A stretch of DNA of 64,000 nucleotides from Palsa-504 sp963744575. Its GTDB lineage: Bacteria; Actinomycetota; Actinomycetes; Streptosporangiales; Streptosporangiaceae. This document shows positions 55,104 to 63,973 of the stretch, in pieces; the first letter of the stretch is position 1, and every line of letters starts with the position of its first letter. The notes under the pieces were generated by a model. That model did not search any database, was not told the origin of the DNA, and was given only the letters and a program-made list of their open reading frames with translations. The stretch covers positions 1-64,000 of the forward strand of contig CAVUUF010000005.1 of the NCBI GenBank assembly GCA_963744575.1, in the 5' to 3' direction. A program made the translations under genes and the position numbers.

Positions 55104-56215
55104 CTATGCGCGCCCCAACCCGCCGGCTACGCCTGTCGGCGGCCACCGGCGCTCCCGTGAGTGAGGAAGCCTTCTCGTCCCCACCGGGACCGGGGAGTGC
55201 TGCCGGGCCAGGACCGGAGCTACGAGCCCCGGCGCCTGGCCAGGTTGGGGACGTGGCTGATATCGGCGAAGACGGTTGCGATTGCGGGTGGGCTGGGTCC
55301 GGTAGCGGGCGAAGGCCGGCAGGACCAGGGCGATCACGATGGCCCCGGCGATCGTGACCAGGCCGCCGCTGAGCGCGCTTATGGCCGGCGAGGTAAGCGA
55401 CCCCAGGGCGCCCGCCTCCAGGTTACCGAGCTGGCCGCCGCTCACGCCGACGACGTAATCGGCGGCGGTGACCCGGCCGCGGAACTCATCCGGCGTGGTC
55501 TGCTGGACGATCGTGCCGCGGAACACGACGGTGAACGTGTCCGCCGCGCCGGCTATGGCCAGCATGGCCAGGGTCAGCCACAGGGTTCTGGCCACCGCGA
55601 AACCGGCGAGGGGGGCCCCAGATGGCGACCGCCCACAGCATGGCCCGGCCCTGCCGTGCGATGTGCCCGACCGGGCCCGACAGCACCCCGCTCACCAGGC
55701 CGCCTATCCCGTCGCGGCAGTGAACAGGCCGAGCGTGCGCGGGTTGCCGCCGAAGCGCTCGGCGTTGATCGCCGGGAACAGCGCGACGGGCAGGCCGAAG
55801 ATGGTCGCGTTGAGGTCGGCTAGGAACGCGCCCGCAAGCACTGTGCTGCGGCCGATATACCGCATTCCCGCGGCCACCGCACGCGGTCCCGGGCGTGCGG
55901 CCGCGGCTCGCCGGGGTAGGGCGGGCAGCCGGGCCACGCCGTACCGCGAACCGGCGAAGCTGGCCGCGTCCACGAGGTAGCATGCGCGCAGCCCGAGGCC
56001 CGGTACCGCCGTGATCAGGCCGGCCAGCGCCGGGCCGGCGGTCAGCATGAATACGAGCTGAGCCGGTTGAGCGCGAGGGCCGCCGCCAGCTACACGGCGA
56101 ACGTGGTCAGCGCCCCGCCGACGGCCGAAAGCGTCGTCCCGGCCCATAGCCGGCGGAAGTCCGGAAACTCCCGGAGCGGGCCGATGTCCACGAACAGCCG
56201 CCTCGCGCGTGGCAT
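55104..56215 (-). pseudogene. MFS transporter, multiple frameshifts
   Basis: ATG 56215 starts MPRARRLFVDIGPLREFPDF and then RRLWAGTTLSAVGG, typical of an EntS-like MFS exporter. Later segments (ALAGLITAVPGLGLRACYLVDAASF; IGRSTVLAGAFLADLNATIFGLPVALFPA; GAADTFTVVFRGTIVQQTTPDEFRGR) are spread over three frames. The C-terminus degrades after LVLPAFARY. It is divergent from a MarR gene that probably regulated it. Confidence 0.78.
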
Positions 56216-56247
56216 GCCTCTTCCCTTCCTCGCCGCCAGCCCAACTA

Positions 56248-56298
56248 TAACAGCACTTGTATAAGTTCTGTTACAGTAATCGTACAAGCTCTGTTACA
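56248..56298. promoter_or_regulatory. MarR operator: 26-bp near-perfect palindrome plus direct repeat
   Basis: TAACAG-C-ACTT, GTAT, AAGT-T-CTGTTA (56248-56273) has 11-base arms with one mismatch. The right half recurs as AAGCTCTGTTACA at 56286-56298, ending 8 bases before the marR start. AT-rich against the genome. Confidence 0.6.
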
Positions 56299-56306
56299 AT
56301 AAGCCC

Positions 56307-56843
56307 GTGGATAGTCCGGCCGACCCGACCGAGCGGAGCCTGTGGCGGCCGATACGGCTGCTGCAGGCGGCGATGGACGCCGACATCGCCGCGATCTACG
56401 CCGCCGCGCACGTCACCGGGCTCAAGCCGAGCATGGTGATGGAGCTGCTCCGGCTGCACGCCCGCGGCCCGATGACGATTACCGAGCTGGCCGAGTCCGT
56501 GCAGCGCACTCACTCGGCCACCAGCCAGAAGGTGGCCGCGATGCGGGCCGCGGGCCTGGTCCGGACGACCGCGGGCGCCGACGCCCGCACCAGGAAGATC
56601 ACGCTGACCGCCAAGGCGCGGCGGATCACCGGTCAGCTGGCCGCGGAGTGGCGGGCCACTGAGGCCGCGCTGGCGGAGCTGGAGCAGGAGATCCCGTATC
56701 CGCTCAGCCAGGTCGCCTCCGACATCGAGGCGGCACTGCGGCGCAAGAGCTTCCGCGACCGGATCGCCGAGAAGCTCGCCACCGAACCGGACTGGTCACC
56801 GGGTGACGGGACCCTACCTGCCGGGAAATCCCCGCGGCGATGA
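56307..56843 (+). CDS. MarR family transcriptional regulator
   Basis: A 178-residue regulator with GTG start 56307. The winged helix is at about residues 45-105: TITELAESVQRTHSATSQKVAAMRAAGLV, then DARTRKITLTAKA. The C-terminal helix pair would dimerise. It is divergent from the MFS pseudogene and has a palindrome over the shared promoter. Frame intact. Confidence 0.9.
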   Translation: MDSPADPTERSLWRPIRLLQAAMDADIAAIYAAAHVTGLKPSMVMELLRLHARGPMTITELAESVQRTHSATSQKVAAMRAAGLVRTTAGADARTRKITLTAKARRITGQLAAEWRATEAALAELEQEIPYPLSQVASDIEAALRRKSFRDRIAEKLATEPDWSPGDGTLPAGKSPRR

Positions 56844-57090
56844 CGGCCGGGGCCGGCCCGAACGGCTTGAGCCGGTGCCCGGGCGGTCACCAGGTCCGTT
56901 CGGTCCAAGAACGGAAATAATCCCGAACGGGCTGGCCCTCGTGTGGTCCCGCACCCTGCCCGCGCTGGCTGCAATAAATCTGATAAGAGCACGAGTCGGT
57001 TAGCGTACGGGTCCGGCGCGGGCGCATGCGGTGGGCCGCGCGGCGCGAACCCGGCCGTGGGCCGGGCCCGATGCAAGAGGAAGGCAGCTC

Positions 57091-57198
57091 ATGACCGCTC
57101 AGACCGACACCAGCCGCGACGAGATCATCGCCCGCACCCTCGCCGCGGTCGAGCAGCATTTCCACAACGAGACGGCCGAGACCATCGACCTGCCATGA
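57091..57198 (+). pseudogene. N-terminal fragment of a nuclear transport factor 2-like protein
   Basis: ATG 57091 with GAGGAAGG upstream starts MTAQTDTSRDEIIARTLAAV and EQHFHNETAET, resembling the first helix of NTF2/SnoaL-like proteins, but it stops after 35 residues at TGA 57196. The rest of the fold is absent. Assignment is tentative. Confidence 0.4.
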
Positions 57199-57224
57199 CA
57201 TGGGCACCGGCCTCCCCCGGCTGG

Positions 57225-57410
57225 TCACCTCGAGCTCAGTTCCCGCTCCCACCGGCGGAACGCCGCGGCCTCCCGCGCCTGTTCCGGTTCCGGCAGGCCC
57301 ACCCGGACCAGGCGTTCCCAAGCGTAGGCCTGATCGTCGTACCTGCGCCGCACGGCGCGGGCGCAGCGGCCAAGCTTCCGCCGTAGCCGCGAGCCGGAGA
57401 CGATTGTCAT
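57225..57410 (-). CDS. Possible small basic hypothetical protein
   Basis: A 61-residue frame from ATG 57410: MTIVSGSRLRRKLGRCARAV, then RYDDQAYAWERLVRVGLPEP. The DDQAYAWE pattern resembles small actinobacterial proteins of unknown function. No other support. Confidence 0.4.
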   Translation of the reverse strand: MTIVSGSRLRRKLGRCARAVRRRYDDQAYAWERLVRVGLPEPEQAREAAAFRRWERELSSR

Positions 57411-57559
57411 CACGATCACCTCGTAAGCACGGTGGCCCAGGTTTCAGGCCATGCCCGTTGCTACCCAACCGTGATGGATATTCCATGTGCGGGCGATGGA
57501 GATCTGAGGGAGACCGGCCGGCGGCGGTCAGGCCGGCCGGGGCCCGGCGGCCGCGCCTT

Positions 57560-58062
57560 CGGCGGCCCGGGCGCGGAACACGGCCCGCTCGCGCTCGTTG
57601 CCGGTCAGCGCGTCCGCCGCCGGTCCTGGCCGGTGAGCGAAATGGGCTCGCCCGCCGGGTCGGTGCGGGCGTCCACCCGCGAGGCCTGCAGTTCCATCAG
57701 CGCGACCAGGCCGTGCACCTCGCCCTGGCCGGGCATCAGCCCGGCCAGCACCCGGCCGAGCCGCATCGCCTCGGCGCACAGCGTCGGCCGCATCCAGTCC
57801 CGCCCGCCGTGGCCGCGTAGCCTTCGTTGAACACCAGGTAGATGACCTCGAGGACGGAGGCCAGCAGCCACCCGCCCGGGCCGTCGGGCACCCCCTGGGC
57901 CGGCCACTGTTCCAGCGCGATCACCAGGGCGTCCTGTGCAAGTTCCTCGGCCGCGCCGACGTCCCCGGTCATCCGGGCCAGGCCCGCGATGAGGCGGGGT
58001 GATTCGATGCGCCACACCGCCTCGATCGCGGACCTGGTGGCCTCGTGGCCGGCTCCGGTCAC
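57560..58062 (-). pseudogene. SigJ-like ECF sigma factor with internal deletion
   Basis: GTG 58062 begins VTGAGHEATRSAIEAVWRIE and IAGLARMTGDVGAAEELAQDALVIALEQW, sigma region 2 of the large ECF group with a C-terminal SnoaL/TPR-like extension. After GGWLLA the sequence jumps to VLEVIYLVFNEGYAAT, skipping about 130 residues including region 4. Frame changes follow (WMRPTLCAEAMRLGRVLAGL). Confidence 0.7.
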
Positions 58063-58267
58063 GTGCCGGTCATCCCGCCCGCGGGGTCCATCACCTGGAG
58101 GACGTCGGTCGTGCCCGTCCAGCCGGGCCACAGGTCGCGGTGGCGGTTCGTCCCTTCGGCTTTGGGCGGACCGTCGGCCCGGTCTGCCCTTCGCCTACGC
58201 CTCGAACGACGGGACGCAGATTCGACACGTCCGGAGAAAATTTCTCCTGATTGGCGTTAGCGCAGGT

Positions 58268-58354
58268 ATGGGCGATCAGTTGCGGCTGCGGCCGGTGCGC
58301 GAGGACGATCTGACGATCCCGGAGAAGCTGACCCCTTGTATCGGTTGCCGATAG
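58268..58354 (+). pseudogene. GNAT acetyltransferase N-terminal fragment
   Basis: ATG 58268 reads MGDQLRLRPVREDDLTIPEK, the usual first strand and helix of a GNAT, and stops at TAG 58354 inside the PadR operator. 28 residues only. Confidence 0.5.
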
Positions 58355-58368
58355 ATCGGTTGCCGATA
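58339..58368. promoter_or_regulatory. Tandem PadR operator
   Basis: TATCGG-TTG-CCGATA (58339-58353) followed by ATCGG-TTG-CCGAT (58355-58367): two palindromes centred 15 bases apart, ending about 14 bases before the padR start. Autoregulation inferred. Confidence 0.55.
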
Positions 58369-58381
58369 TAGAGTGGTACCC

Positions 58382-58882
58382 ATGGAACGCGCGAAGGCGC
58401 TCGACGGGTTCGGCCGCTACGCGGGCCCGGCCACGCTCATCATGGCGAGCCTGGCCGACGGGGCCAAGCACGGCTACGCCCTGACCAAGGACATCGAGGG
58501 GTTCGCCGGCGTCCGTGGGGCGCCCGACACGCTCTACGAGGCGCTGGCCCGGCTCCAGGCCCAGGGGCTGATCGAGCCGGTGGAGAGCCACGACCGGCGG
58601 CGCCCCTACCGGCTCACCGCGGTCGGGGCGGTGACCCTGCAGGCCCAGCTCGACGCGCAGCGCCGGGTCGCCGACGTGGGGCTGCGCCGCCTGGCCCGGC
58701 TCGGCGCCGCGGCCTGCGTCACCATGGCCGTCTTCCTCGGCGGGGCCGCCGCCTGGATCGCCAACCGGACGCCGCGACCGGGAAACCTGTTCCACCCGGG
58801 CGTGATCGACGTCGCCGGGCTCGCGGTCATGGCGCTGGCGCTCGCCGTCGGCTGCCGGGCGGCGCGGCAGGCCGCGCGATGA
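58382..58882 (+). CDS. PadR family regulator with a two-helix membrane tail
   Basis: A 166-residue protein from ATG 58382. The PadR winged helix covers residues 15-95 (LIMASLADGAKHGYALTKDI, then APDTLYEALARLQAQGLIEP). After a basic-rich helix, two hydrophobic segments (ACVTMAVFLGGAAAWI and VIDVAGLAVMALALAVG) predict membrane anchoring, unusual for PadR. The stop overlaps the esterase ATG (ATGA). It may be a membrane-tethered repressor of this operon. Confidence 0.85.
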   Translation: MERAKALDGFGRYAGPATLIMASLADGAKHGYALTKDIEGFAGVRGAPDTLYEALARLQAQGLIEPVESHDRRRPYRLTAVGAVTLQAQLDAQRRVADVGLRRLARLGAAACVTMAVFLGGAAAWIANRTPRPGNLFHPGVIDVAGLAVMALALAVGCRAARQAAR

Positions 58883-59871
58883 CATCCGCCCGCTGGACCC
58901 GGCGGCGGGTGCTGACCCACGGGCTCGGCGCCGCGGCGGTGCTGGCCGCCGCCGGGATCGGCGGCGCGGAGCTCGTCTCCCGCGGCGTCCTACCGGGCGG
59001 CGGCGTGCTGGACCGGCTCGACGGCGCGTGCTCGGTGCCGCCCCCCGCGCTGGCGTACTCGCCGCTCGGCCCGTCGTTCTCCGGCACGTTCTACTCCGCG
59101 GCCCGCCGCCGGACGGTCGGGTACACCGCCGCCTACCCGCCCGGGTGCCGTCCCGGGGACGAACTGCCGCTGGTGGTCATGCTGCACGGCTACGGCGCCA
59201 GCCACGCCGACGCCCTGACCGGGATGTCGCCCGCGCAGGCGGTGGCGCTGCGGGCCAGCGGCCGGCCGCTGGCCCCGGTGGCGCTGGTCACCGTGGACGG
59301 CGGCGACGGCTACTGGAACCCGCACCCCGGCGACGACCCGATGGCCATGGTGATCCACGAGCTCATCCCGCGCTGCCAGCGCCGCGGCCTCGGCCGTCCG
59401 CCGCGGCGGATCGCCGCGCTCGGCATCTCCATGGGCGGCTACGGCGCGCTGCTGGGCGCCGAGAAGTACCCGCGCCTGATCGCGGCGGTGGCCGCGATCA
59501 GCCCGGCCATCTGGACCAGCTACGCGCAGGCGCGCCAGGCCAACCCCGGCGCCTACGCCTCGGCCGCGGCCTTCGCCGCCGGCAACGCGGTCACGCACGC
59601 CGCCGCGCTCGGCCGCCGCCCGGTCCGGATCGCATCGGGCTCCGGCGATCCGTTCTACCCGGGCGTGCAGGCGCTCGCCCGGGTACTCCCCGCCGGAGCG
59701 GTCGTGGACCTCGGACCCGGCTGCCACGACGAGTCCTTCTTCCTGGCCCAGGAACCGCCCTCGCTCGCCTTCCTGGCCGCCCACCTGGCGTTACGCCCTC
59801 CATCCGGGCTCCATCGCCGGCCCACCGGGACTCCTCGGCCGCGGCATAGAAACGGGCCATGGCATGGGTGA
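58879..59871 (+). CDS. Secreted alpha/beta hydrolase (esterase family)
   Basis: A 330-residue putative esterase. The N-terminus has a twin-arginine-like signal (RRRVLTHGLGAAAVLAAAGIGGA) and an RR pair before the hydrophobic core. The mature part shows VVMLHGYGAS, nucleophile elbow GISMGGYG near residue 195, Asp in SGSGDPFYPG and His in GPGCHDESF, as in esterase D/feruloyl esterase-like proteins. It overlaps padR by four bases and the SMR gene by 13. Substrate unknown. Confidence 0.82.
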   Translation: MTSARWTRRRVLTHGLGAAAVLAAAGIGGAELVSRGVLPGGGVLDRLDGACSVPPPALAYSPLGPSFSGTFYSAARRRTVGYTAAYPPGCRPGDELPLVVMLHGYGASHADALTGMSPAQAVALRASGRPLAPVALVTVDGGDGYWNPHPGDDPMAMVIHELIPRCQRRGLGRPPRRIAALGISMGGYGALLGAEKYPRLIAAVAAISPAIWTSYAQARQANPGAYASAAAFAAGNAVTHAAALGRRPVRIASGSGDPFYPGVQALARVLPAGAVVDLGPGCHDESFFLAQEPPSLAFLAAHLALRPPSGLHRRPTGTPRPRHRNGPWHG

Positions 59872-60185
59872 TCATTCTCACCGCCGGTCTGTTCGAGACG
59901 GGCTTCGCGGTGGCGCTGAAGCTGAGCCACGGGATGACCAGGCTCTGGCCCACGGTCGTCTTCGCGGTGTGCGCGCTGATGAGCTTCGCGCTACTGACCG
60001 TCGCGCTGCGCCGGGTGGAGGTGGGAGCCGCGTACGCGGTATGGACCGGCATCGGCGCGGCGGGCACCGCCGTCGTAGGCATGGCCTTCCTCGGCGACGC
60101 GGTGTCCACGCTGAAGCTGGTGTCCATCGGCCTGGTCCTCGCCGGGGTCATCGGCCTCAACCTGTCCGGCGTCTCGCCCCCGTGA
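59859..60185 (+). CDS. SMR family transporter (SugE/Gdx-like)
   Basis: A 108-residue four-helix small multidrug resistance protein. The essential membrane Glu is at residue 13 (LTAGLFETGFA), and AAYAVWTGIGAAGTAVVGM near residue 57 is the SMR signature. The Gly/Trp pattern leans toward the guanidinium exporter (SugE/Gdx) branch. ATG 59859 overlaps the esterase end. I saw no guanidine riboswitch upstream, and the overlap leaves no room for one. Confidence 0.88.
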   Translation: MAWVIILTAGLFETGFAVALKLSHGMTRLWPTVVFAVCALMSFALLTVALRRVEVGAAYAVWTGIGAAGTAVVGMAFLGDAVSTLKLVSIGLVLAGVIGLNLSGVSPP

Positions 60186-60186
60186 C

Positions 60187-60352
60187 CGGCGCGACCTGAT
60201 CCGGCGGACGGCCTCGATCAGCGCGCTGATCGCCACCGAGGCGGCCAGCGCCAGCAGCAGCCCGGCCCACGGCTTGTCCTCGAACGCCCGGCCGCCCAGC
60301 CGGCCGATGAAGAACGAGTAGCACGCCCAGATCACCGGCCCGGCCGCCCGTT
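60187..60352 (-). pseudogene. DedA family membrane protein, C-terminal fragment
   Basis: AGPVIWACYSFFIGRLGGRA, then FEDKPWAGLLLALAASVAIS matches the last helices of DedA/VTT proteins. The upstream four-fifths is missing; the sequence abuts a TerC N-terminal part in another frame. Confidence 0.6.
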
Positions 60353-60894
60353 CGGGTGAAAAAACGGCTCCCGGCGTAGTGGTCGCTGACCGGCAGCACC
60401 CGGCGCAGGCCGCGGACGGCCAGGTTGTTCCCCGAGCCGCCCTGGCCGGCTCGGAACATGCGCACCCCGGCCAGCAGCACCAGCGCGCCGAACACGTAGA
60501 AGATCCAGCTGAGGTGCTCGATCAGGGCCCCGCCGGCCGCGATGAAGGCGCCCCGGAGCACCAGCGCGCCGATGACGCCGCCGAGCAGGATCCGCCGCTG
60601 CAGTTCGGCCGGCACCGCCAGGGAGGTGAACAGCAGGACGAACACGAAGATGTTGTCTACGCTCAGGGCTCTCTCGAGCAGGTAGCCGGCCAGGTACTGA
60701 CCGCCGGCGGATGGACTGCGCCACAGCCAGAGGACCCCGCCGAACGCCAGCGCGGCGGCCAGCCACAGCGCGCTTTCCGCCGCCGCGGACCGCAGCCCGC
60801 GGTCGGCCCCCCGGGTGAGCACCAGGTCGGCCGCGATGAGCGCGGCCAGGACCGCGAACGTCGCGGCCCAGGCCCACGCGGGTACCGGTGTCAT
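60353..60894 (-). pseudogene. TerC family membrane protein, truncated
   Basis: ATG 60894 overlaps the dksA-type stop. The N-terminal 180 residues are good TerC: VLTRGADRGLRSAAAESALW, YLLERALSVDNIFVFVLLF with its conserved Asp/Asn, RILLGGVIGALVLRGAFIAAG. After SRFFTR similarity stops and DedA sequence begins in a shifted frame, so about 120 C-terminal residues are lost. A deletion between adjacent terC and dedA genes would explain both relics. Confidence 0.75.
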
Positions 60895-61331
60895 CGTGGC
60901 AGGCGTCCCGCCAGCGGCCGGATCCGGCCCGGTCCGGCTGCGTCGAAACATGATGCCGCGCAGCGCGGGCAGTACCTGGTCTCCGGGGCCGCGTCGAGCA
61001 GGCCGGCCGGTATCTGGGCGCCGCACTGCTCGCACGAGCCGAAGCGGCCGGCCGCCAGCCGGCCGAGGGCTTCCTCGGTGTCCGCCAGCTTCCGGCGGGC
61101 CGCGACCGCGCGGCGCAGCAGCGTCCGTATCTCCGGGTGCGCCTCGTCCCCGTCCCCGGTGCCGCCCGGGACGGCCGCGGCCGCGACGTGGTAGGCCAGC
61201 GACAGTTCGGTGACCTCGCGTACGCGAGCCTGCCAGCGGGCCTCGAGCAGGGCCCGCCAGCGCGGGCCGCGGGCCCCGGCGGCTGGCTGGCCGGTCATTG
61301 CGGCCTGGCTTGGGCGTTCGGCTCGGAACAT
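60891..61331 (-). CDS. DksA/TraR-type C4 zinc finger protein
   Basis: A 146-residue protein. ATG 61331 is chosen for GAGGAAG five to eight bases upstream. The helical coiled-coil region (RRAVAARRKLADTEEALGRL) leads to the zinc finger CEQCGAQIP...RYCPRC near residues 105-128. In actinobacteria such proteins bind RNA polymerase or carry unknown roles. It is cotranslated with the terC relic (ATGA overlap). Confidence 0.85.
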   Translation of the reverse strand: MFRAERPSQAAMTGQPAAGARGPRWRALLEARWQARVREVTELSLAYHVAAAAVPGGTGDGDEAHPEIRTLLRRAVAARRKLADTEEALGRLAAGRFGSCEQCGAQIPAGLLDAAPETRYCPRCAASCFDAAGPGRIRPLAGRLPR

Positions 61332-61504
61332 CTCGCTTCCTCTGGGTCGGGGCGGCCGGCCGGCCGGGTCGGCCGCCGGGAGCGCGTCGCCCGCGGCCGG
61401 GACCGGGACGGGCGGTGCGAGCGGAGCAGCAGGAAGCCGATGACGGCCAGCCCGGCCGCGAACACGATCCACGGGGCCAGCACGATCAGGTCGGTTCCGG
61501 TCAT
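61295..61504 (-). CDS. Small single-pass membrane protein
   Basis: A 69-residue protein from ATG 61504, with GGAGGG nine bases upstream. One hydrophobic helix (DLIVLAPWIVFAAGLAVIGF) is followed by a very basic cytoplasmic tail. It overlaps the zinc-finger gene start by 37 bases and is divergent from the two-component system. Family unknown; the ORF is nested at the start of a much longer false frame. Confidence 0.6.
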   Translation of the reverse strand: MTGTDLIVLAPWIVFAAGLAVIGFLLLRSHRPSRSRPRATRSRRPTRPAGRPDPEEARCSEPNAQARPQ

Positions 61505-61684
61505 CCGTGTTGCCCTCCGGCTGCTAGTGCGCTCACGATCAGTGCACCCGGCGGTCGTGCCGGCCCAGTGAAGCTGACATGGCGACGGTGTGGAGGCGGG
61601 CCGCCAGCGCGCGGCACAGGCGCGGATCGTGGGAACATCCTGCACAAGGCGGGAACACCGATCGGAAGGGCGCGGTGGACGGCG
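61505..61684. other. Divergent promoter region between the small membrane protein and the two-component system
   Basis: 180 bases with no other gene. A short CAAGGCGGGAACACC stretch near the response regulator may be part of its promoter, but no clear hexamers are seen. Confidence 0.35.
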
Positions 61685-62389
61685 ATGGCGGCGACGGTGC
61701 TGGTGGTCGAGGATGAGCGCAAGCTGCGCGACCTGGTCCGGTCCTACCTGGAGCGGGCCGGGTTCACCGTGCTGTCCACCGACTCGGGCGCCGAGGCGAT
61801 CACCATGGCCACCGGTTCGTCGCCGGACCTGGTGATCCTGGACCTCGGGCTGCCCGACGTGCCCGGCGAGACGGTGGTCCGCGAGCTCAGGGGCGCCCCG
61901 CTCACCGGGAACACGCCGATCCTGATGCTGACGGCCAGGAGCGCGGAAGAAGACCGGATCCGCGGGCTTGAGCTCGGTGCCGACGACTACGTGACCAAGC
62001 CGTTCAGCCCGCGCGAGCTCGTGCTGCGGGTCCAGGCGATCCTCCGCCGCGGCGCCCTGGCCGCCGCCCAGGGCGTCGCCAGCTACGGCGGGGGCGAACT
62101 GGTCATCGACGAGCCGCAGCGGCAGGCCACGGTGCGCGGCACGCCCGTCGCCCTGACCCCTACCGAGTGGGGCGTCCTGGTCGCGCTGACCACCGTGCCG
62201 GGCCGGGTGTACTCCCGGTTCGAGCTGATCAACCGGGTGCGGGGGTACGAGTTCGACGGGTACGAGCGCACCGTCGACTCGCACGTGAAGAACCTGCGCC
62301 GCAAGGTCGAGGACGATCCGGGCAATCCCCGGATCGTGCAGACCGTCCTCGGCGGCGGCTACCGGCTCGGCCTGACCCGCGATGACTGA
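61685..62389 (+). CDS. OmpR-family response regulator
   Basis: A 234-residue regulator from ATG 61685. Receiver: acidic EDE at residues 9-11, phosphoacceptor Asp53 in VILDLGLPDVPG, Lys in VTKPFSPREL. Winged helix: LTPTEWGVLVALTTVPGRVYSR, YERTVDSHVKNLRRKVEDDP, VLGGGYRL. Overlaps the kinase start by eight bases. Similar to BaeR/MtrA-like regulators; the target is unknown. Confidence 0.93.
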   Translation: MAATVLVVEDERKLRDLVRSYLERAGFTVLSTDSGAEAITMATGSSPDLVILDLGLPDVPGETVVRELRGAPLTGNTPILMLTARSAEEDRIRGLELGADDYVTKPFSPRELVLRVQAILRRGALAAAQGVASYGGGELVIDEPQRQATVRGTPVALTPTEWGVLVALTTVPGRVYSRFELINRVRGYEFDGYERTVDSHVKNLRRKVEDDPGNPRIVQTVLGGGYRLGLTRDD

Positions 62390-63782
62390 CCCCGCCGCGC
62401 CGTCTGGTACCGGCGTCACCGGCCCGCCGGGTGCCGCGCCGCCCGATCCCGAGGGCCGCGGTGGCACCCTCGGCCTGCGGCTGGCGCTCGCCTTCCTGGC
62501 CGTGGCGCTGGCCGCGGTCGCGCTGCTCGCCGGGCTCACCGCGGCGTTCGCCGCCGCCGACGTCGCCGATCTGGCCGCCCAGCAGCGCGCCGAGCTGGCC
62601 GGGGCCATCGCGGTCGCCGCCCGGGCGGCATACGCCCCGGCCAGCGGCACCTGGTCCGCCGACGACCTCGCACCGGTCCTCGACCTGGCCGCGAACACCG
62701 GGACGGCCGTCCAGATACGCGACCAGGCCGGGCAGGTCGTCGCGTCCTCGCCCGACTTCGCCGCCGCGACCGGCCCGCAGTCGAGCCGGCCGGTCGCGGT
62801 TCGCGGCCAGCCGGTCGGCACGGCCGTGCTCCGGTCCACCGGCTCCGGCCTCAACGCCGCCGACCGCGTGCTGGAGACCGCGCTGCTGCGGGCCATCCTC
62901 GGGGCGGCCGGCCTGGCCGCGCTGCTCGCCCTGCTCACCGGGCTCGCCGTGGCCCGGCGGATCACCCGCCCGGTCACCCGGCTGATCGCGGCGACCCGGG
63001 CCATGGCGGCCGGGGACCGCGCCGCCCGGGTGGGCGAGATCCGCGCCCCCGGCGAATTGCGCGAGCTGGCGGCCGCCTTCGACCAGATGGCGGCCGCCCT
63101 GGACCGGCAGGAACAGATCCGCCGCAACCTGGTCGCCGACGTCGCCCACGAGCTGCGCACACCCATCGCCGTCCTGCAGGCGGGCCACGAGGCCCTGCTC
63201 GACGGCGTGGCCGAACCCACCCCGGCCGAGCTCGGCTCGCTGCGCGACGAGGTCCTGCGGCTGGCGCGGATGGTCGGCGACCTGCAGACGCTGGCCGCCG
63301 CCGACGCCGCCGCGCTCAACCTGGCGCGGCAGCGCTGCGACCTGGCCGGCCTCGCCGCCGCGGCGGCCGACAGCCTGGCCCGCCGCTTCGAGGCGGCCGG
63401 CATCACGCTGGACCGGCGGCTGGCCGCGAGCTCGGTGCTCGCCGACCCGCACTGGCTGCACCAGCTGATCACGAACCTGCTCACCAACGCGCTGAAGTTC
63501 ACCCCGGCCGGCGGCCAGGTCACGATCAGCACCGGCCGCACCGGCGCTGAGGCGCTGCTCCAGGTCACCGATACCGGCACCGGCATCCCAGCCGCGGACC
63601 TGCCGCGCATCTTCGACCGGTTCTGGCGCGGCCGGCAGGCGGCCCAGGTCTCCGGCAGCGGCATCGGCCTGGCGGTCGCCGCCGAGGTGGCCCAGGCCCA
63701 CGGCGGCCGGCTGACCGCCCGCAGCCAGACCGAGGGTTCCGGACACGGCACTGAGATGATCCTCACCCTGCCCGCCGGGTAA
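62382..63782 (+). CDS. Membrane sensor histidine kinase
   Basis: A 466-residue kinase. Two transmembrane helices (about residues 28-58 and 168-190) flank an extracytoplasmic sensor domain (VQIRDQAGQVVASSPDFAAA). HAMP follows (RRITRPVTRLIAATRAMAAGD), then HisKA with the phosphoacceptor in VAHELRTPIAVL near residue 257, and HATPase_c with N box (NLLTNALKFTP), DTGTGIP and GSGIGLAVAAEVA. It pairs with the preceding regulator. Frame intact. Confidence 0.93.
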   Translation: MTDPAAPSGTGVTGPPGAAPPDPEGRGGTLGLRLALAFLAVALAAVALLAGLTAAFAAADVADLAAQQRAELAGAIAVAARAAYAPASGTWSADDLAPVLDLAANTGTAVQIRDQAGQVVASSPDFAAATGPQSSRPVAVRGQPVGTAVLRSTGSGLNAADRVLETALLRAILGAAGLAALLALLTGLAVARRITRPVTRLIAATRAMAAGDRAARVGEIRAPGELRELAAAFDQMAAALDRQEQIRRNLVADVAHELRTPIAVLQAGHEALLDGVAEPTPAELGSLRDEVLRLARMVGDLQTLAAADAAALNLARQRCDLAGLAAAAADSLARRFEAAGITLDRRLAASSVLADPHWLHQLITNLLTNALKFTPAGGQVTISTGRTGAEALLQVTDTGTGIPAADLPRIFDRFWRGRQAAQVSGSGIGLAVAAEVAQAHGGRLTARSQTEGSGHGTEMILTLPAG

Positions 63783-63905
63783 TTCCAGCGATCCTCCACA
63801 CCGTTACCATGCCTTATCGCCCGCCGAGCAAGATGCGCACCACGGGCCACAAGTATCCCAGGGGTCGCTGTCGTGACGGCCGCGCGACGCCAGAGAGTCC
63901 CGGCT

Positions 63906-63965
63906 AACAGCATCGATGTGACATCCATGCTGCTCAGGCGACATTAATGTCACATTGATGCTGTT
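63906..63965. repeat. 19-bp inverted repeat with a nested palindrome
   Basis: Arms 63906-63924 and 63947-63965 match at 18 of 19 positions around 22 bases. The spacer and right arm also contain the 12-bp palindrome GACATTAATGTC (63940-63951), so alternative hairpins are possible. Probably an operator or regulatory region for a gene beyond the window. Confidence 0.7.
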
Positions 63966-63973
63966 TGCGAACG

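Noticed and set aside
59780..59858. Guanidine riboswitch before the SMR gene
   Set aside because: The region is the coding end of the esterase and shows no recognisable ykkC-type hairpins.
61295..63928. 877-residue minus-strand ORF
   Set aside because: Antisense to the two-component system; only its last 69 codons are a plausible small membrane gene.
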